Position numbers and translations under genes: made by a program
From: Cyclobacteriaceae bacterium
Lineage (GTDB): Bacteria; Bacteroidota; Bacteroidia; Cytophagales; Cyclobacteriaceae
Direction: 5' to 3'
Length of the DNA: 7,971 nucleotides
Assembly: GCA_009885605.1 (NCBI GenBank)
Contig: VFKK01000099.1
Location: 1 to 7,971, forward strand
Shown here: positions 6,078 to 7,971 of the stretch, piece by piece
How the letters are laid out: every line of letters starts with the position of its first letter
Position numbering within the stretch: the stretch's first letter is position 1
Notes under the pieces: generated by a model
What the model was told of the DNA's origin: nothing
Seen by the model: only the letters and a program-made list of their open reading frames with translations
Databases searched by the model: none

Positions 6078-7082
6078 GTGAAAAACAGTTGGAACACGGC
6101 GTGGGCATTTTTTAAAACCCTGACTTTTGAAAAAGTCACAAACCTGCTCCTTTTATCGGTCTCATTTCATCTCAGCAGAGTTTGGGGGAAACCCCTGATC
6201 TGGGGAAAGCCGACCACACTTTCCATCGAGCCGACCACGAGTTGCAACCTCCGCTGTCCGGAGTGCCCGTCCGGTTTGCGGTCTTTTTCCCGGCCGACAG
6301 GAATGCTTCAGGATCAGCTTTTTGAAAAGGTAATTGACCAAGTCAAAGGTCATCTTGCCTGGCTGCATCTTTACTTTCAGGGAGAGCCATTCCTCAATCC
6401 GAGATTTCTGGATATGGTCAAATACGCAAATTCAAAAGGGATTTTCACTTCCACCTCGACTAATGCCCATTACCTTCAGGAAAAGCAGGTTGATGCTGTT
6501 TTGAAAAGCGGATTGAGACAATTGATCGTGTCTATGGATGGAATCACGCAGGAAGTTTACGAGCAATACAGGATCGGAGGAAGCCTCGAAAAAGTGCAGG
6601 AAGGGTTGAAATTGCTTTTATCTCAAAGGAAGAAAGCAAATCAAAACTTTCCGCGGGTTGTGCTCCAATTCCTTGTGACCGGACAAAACGAACATCAGAT
6701 TCCTGCTTTGAAAACCTGGGCGAAAGAATTGCAAGTGGACGAACTCCAGTTAAAAACCACTCAGGTTTATGAATTTGAAAATGGTTCGGACCTGATTCCG
6801 GCTGACTTGGGCTATTCGAGATACATTCCTGCAGGAAATGGGAAGTGGAAGGTGAAGAAAAAAATCGAAAATAAATGCTGGAGAATGTGGCAGGGAGCTG
6901 TCGCAACCTGGGACGGTAAAGTGGTTCCGTGTTGCTTCGACAAGGACGCTTCAAACGTGATGGGGGAATTGAAGTCTGATTCACTCGCATCGATTTGGAC
7001 GTCATTGGCGTATCAAAGTTTTCGAGCTCAACTCTTGAATGATCGGACTCAGATCGAGATTTGCAGGAATTGTACAGAGTAA
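6078..7082 (+). CDS. Radical SAM/SPASM domain protein of surface-glycan-locus type
   Basis: 334 aa from the preferred GTG start at 6078; the frame is open back to an ATG at 5997 (361 aa). I chose GTG because the protein then begins MKNSWNTAWAFFKTLTFEK, which resembles the N-terminus of Bacteroidota relatives as I remember them, while the extra 27 residues look like translated leader. The radical SAM cluster motif CNLRCPEC gives Cys56, 60 and 63. FQGEPFLNP (100-108) is the GGEP-like SAM-binding strand, and VSMDG (151-155) is a later barrel strand. The C-terminal SPASM-like region has Cys267, the pair Cys285/286 in VVPCCFDKD, and a final CRNC (329-332), enough ligands for one auxiliary iron-sulfur cluster. 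SPASM enzymes modify peptides, proteins or small molecules by radical chemistry; no precursor peptide gene is visible, so the substrate is unknown. The gene lies upstream of, and in line with, the polysaccharide exporter, and similar proteins are common in Bacteroidota glycan clusters. Confidence 0.87.
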   Translation: MKNSWNTAWAFFKTLTFEKVTNLLLLSVSFHLSRVWGKPLIWGKPTTLSIEPTTSCNLRCPECPSGLRSFSRPTGMLQDQLFEKVIDQVKGHLAWLHLYFQGEPFLNPRFLDMVKYANSKGIFTSTSTNAHYLQEKQVDAVLKSGLRQLIVSMDGITQEVYEQYRIGGSLEKVQEGLKLLLSQRKKANQNFPRVVLQFLVTGQNEHQIPALKTWAKELQVDELQLKTTQVYEFENGSDLIPADLGYSRYIPAGNGKWKVKKKIENKCWRMWQGAVATWDGKVVPCCFDKDASNVMGELKSDSLASIWTSLAYQSFRAQLLNDRTQIEICRNCTE

Positions 7083-7202
7083 AAGGCTCCAACTAAGCAG
7101 GTTTTTGGAACTATATTTGGTATAAATAAGAAATTGACAGATTTTTAATTTCCATATTTGTTCGACATTCACCCCGGTTGATCGGATTACTGCCTTTTCA
7201 AC
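7083..7202 (+). promoter_or_regulatory. Spacer and putative promoter of the polysaccharide export gene
   Basis: This 120-bp spacer separates two plus-strand genes. TATATTTG at 7112-7119 is an exact TAnnTTTG match. A second near-match, CATATTTG, lies at 7153-7160, preceded by TTG at 7134-7136 with a 16-nt gap, one short of the published 17-23 range as I recall it. The second copy ends 42 nt before the ATG, giving a leader of about 35 nt. The two sites share ATATTTG at a 41-bp offset. TATTT-N5-AAATA (7114-7128) is a weak AT-only inverted repeat over the first site. No stem-loop with a T-tract is apparent after the radical SAM stop, so read-through from that gene is also possible. Confidence 0.4.
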
Positions 7203-7971
7203 ATGATTTTAAATAAAAGATTCTGGTATTTTTTCACTTTGCTGGCCTTTCTTGGATTGGCTGTTCCGCAAGCTTTTTCTCAGGTAAACGCAGATTTGAC
7301 TCAGCTGAAAGTTGATGACTTGACCGATGAGCAAATCAAAGAACTCGTAAGCCGCGCAACTGAAGCCGGGCTGAGCACGGAGGATTTTCTTCAAATGGCG
7401 CAATTGAGAGGAATGCCCGCTTCGGAAGTTGTTAAGTTGAAAAACAGAATTGAAAGTCTGGATCAAACGGGAAGTGGCTCGAGACAGACCACTACAGCGT
7501 CCAAGCGCGAACCTCGAAAGCAAACAGATTTTAATACAATCACTCAAGGATTGTATGACCCTCAATCAGTTCCTGAACTCACCAAAACTGGTGAAGAGAT
7601 CTTTGGAACGTCACTTTTTTATCAGAAAGACAGAAGGCTAAGTTTTGAGCCAAGCTTAAATCAGGCCACTCCAAAAAGCTATATACTCGGGCCCGGTGAC
7701 GTTGTCTTTGTGGATATTTATGGTGAATCAGAGCAATACTACGAAGCGACTGTCAACCCTGATGGATTTGTTTTGTTGGATAATATCGGTCCGGTTTCCG
7801 TTTCAGGAAAGAGTATTGAGGAAGCAACAGGAATTATCAAAAACCGGGTTTCACGTTATTATCCGGGACTTTCAGGCGGCAATCCTTCCACTTTTCTCCA
7901 GGTGACTTTGGGAAATGTACGGACGATCAAAGTCAATATCCTGGGGGAAGTCAGATTGCCGGGAACCTTCA
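7203..7971 (+). CDS. SLBB-domain (Wza-type) polysaccharide export outer-membrane protein, 3' end beyond window
   Basis: 256 residues are visible before the right edge. Proteins of this Bacteroidota type usually run to about 800 aa or more, so most of it is missing. Residues 1-26 are a signal peptide (K5, R6, hydrophobic core, AFS|Q27). Residues 31-87 form a charged helical region with DLTDEQIKELVSRA and LSTEDFLQMAQLRGMP. A low-complexity Ser/Thr/basic linker covers about 88-108. The polysaccharide export domain begins at SYILGPGDVVFVDIYG (159-174) and continues through VNPDGFVLLDNIGPVSVSG (184-202). VNILGEVRLPGTF (244-256) opens the first SLBB domain at the edge. Wza-like proteins form outer-membrane channels for capsular or exopolysaccharide. 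No lipobox Cys is present, unlike E. coli Wza. The gene probably begins the main polysaccharide operon to the right, to which the upstream glycosyltransferase and radical SAM genes would contribute. Confidence 0.92.
   Translation, partial: MILNKRFWYFFTLLAFLGLAVPQAFSQVNADLTQLKVDDLTDEQIKELVSRATEAGLSTEDFLQMAQLRGMPASEVVKLKNRIESLDQTGSGSRQTTTASKREPRKQTDFNTITQGLYDPQSVPELTKTGEEIFGTSLFYQKDRRLSFEPSLNQATPKSYILGPGDVVFVDIYGESEQYYEATVNPDGFVLLDNIGPVSVSGKSIEEATGIIKNRVSRYYPGLSGGNPSTFLQVTLGNVRTIKVNILGEVRLPGTF

Noticed and set aside
6544..7092. Minus-strand open frame of 182 codons opposite the radical SAM gene
   Set aside because: It lies antisense to the conserved radical SAM and SPASM motifs. Its translation is Ser/Arg/Pro-rich and resembles nothing known.
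7083..7110. CCAA...TTGG after the radical SAM stop, considered as a terminator hairpin
   Set aside because: The stem is only 4 bp with a long loop, and the T-run lies before rather than after the closing arm.
7134..7160. TTGACA followed by TATTTG, resembling an E. coli sigma70 promoter
   Set aside because: The spacing is 15 nt, and Bacteroidota primary sigma factors do not use that consensus. The TAnnTTTG interpretation fits better.

Overview
The window looks like a chromosomal segment from a Bacteroidota bacterium, most likely of the Cytophagales/Cyclobacteriaceae type (an inference, not a species call). The signs are a GldB-type gliding lipoprotein, TAnnTTTG-like -7 promoter elements, almost no Shine-Dalgarno sequences, two exported proteins whose predicted signal peptidase I sites leave an N-terminal Gln, and a Bacteroidota-style SLBB polysaccharide export protein. 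I see no tRNA, rRNA, CRISPR array, insertion sequence or other mobile element.

Layout: (1) 1-1112, minus strand: an exported P1-family (DmpA/BapA-like) autoprocessing aminopeptidase, cut by the left edge close to its C-terminus. (2) 1113-1319: a 207-bp divergent spacer with a perfect 6-bp inverted repeat. (3) 1320-4986, plus strand: a tightly coupled three-gene run of endonuclease III (nth), a glutamine-dependent asparagine-synthetase-family amidotransferase and a WbuB-like GT4 glycosyltransferase, joined by 1-bp and 4-bp start/stop overlaps. (4) 4946-5953, minus strand: gldB, whose 3' end overlaps the glycosyltransferase tail-to-tail by 41 bp. (5) 5954-6077: a divergent spacer with a consensus -7 element for gldB. 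(6) 6078-7082, plus strand: a radical SAM/SPASM protein, for which I prefer an internal GTG start over the longer ATG frame. (7) 7083-7202: a promoter-like spacer. (8) 7203 to the right edge, plus strand: the N-terminal third or so of a large SLBB/Wza-type outer-membrane polysaccharide export protein.

Working together: the amidotransferase, GT4 enzyme, radical SAM protein and SLBB exporter look like part of an extracellular or capsular polysaccharide locus continuing to the right. A DNA repair gene heads the left operon, and a motility lipoprotein sits in the opposite orientation in the middle. The best candidate for unusual chemistry is the amidotransferase. Its glutaminase half looks complete, but the synthetase-site motif that reads SGEGSDE in classical asparagine synthetases reads SGAGADE here, and the gene is translationally coupled to a glycosyltransferase. 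It may therefore amidate a sugar carboxylate rather than aspartate. I see no clear evidence of a wholly new defence or mobile system.
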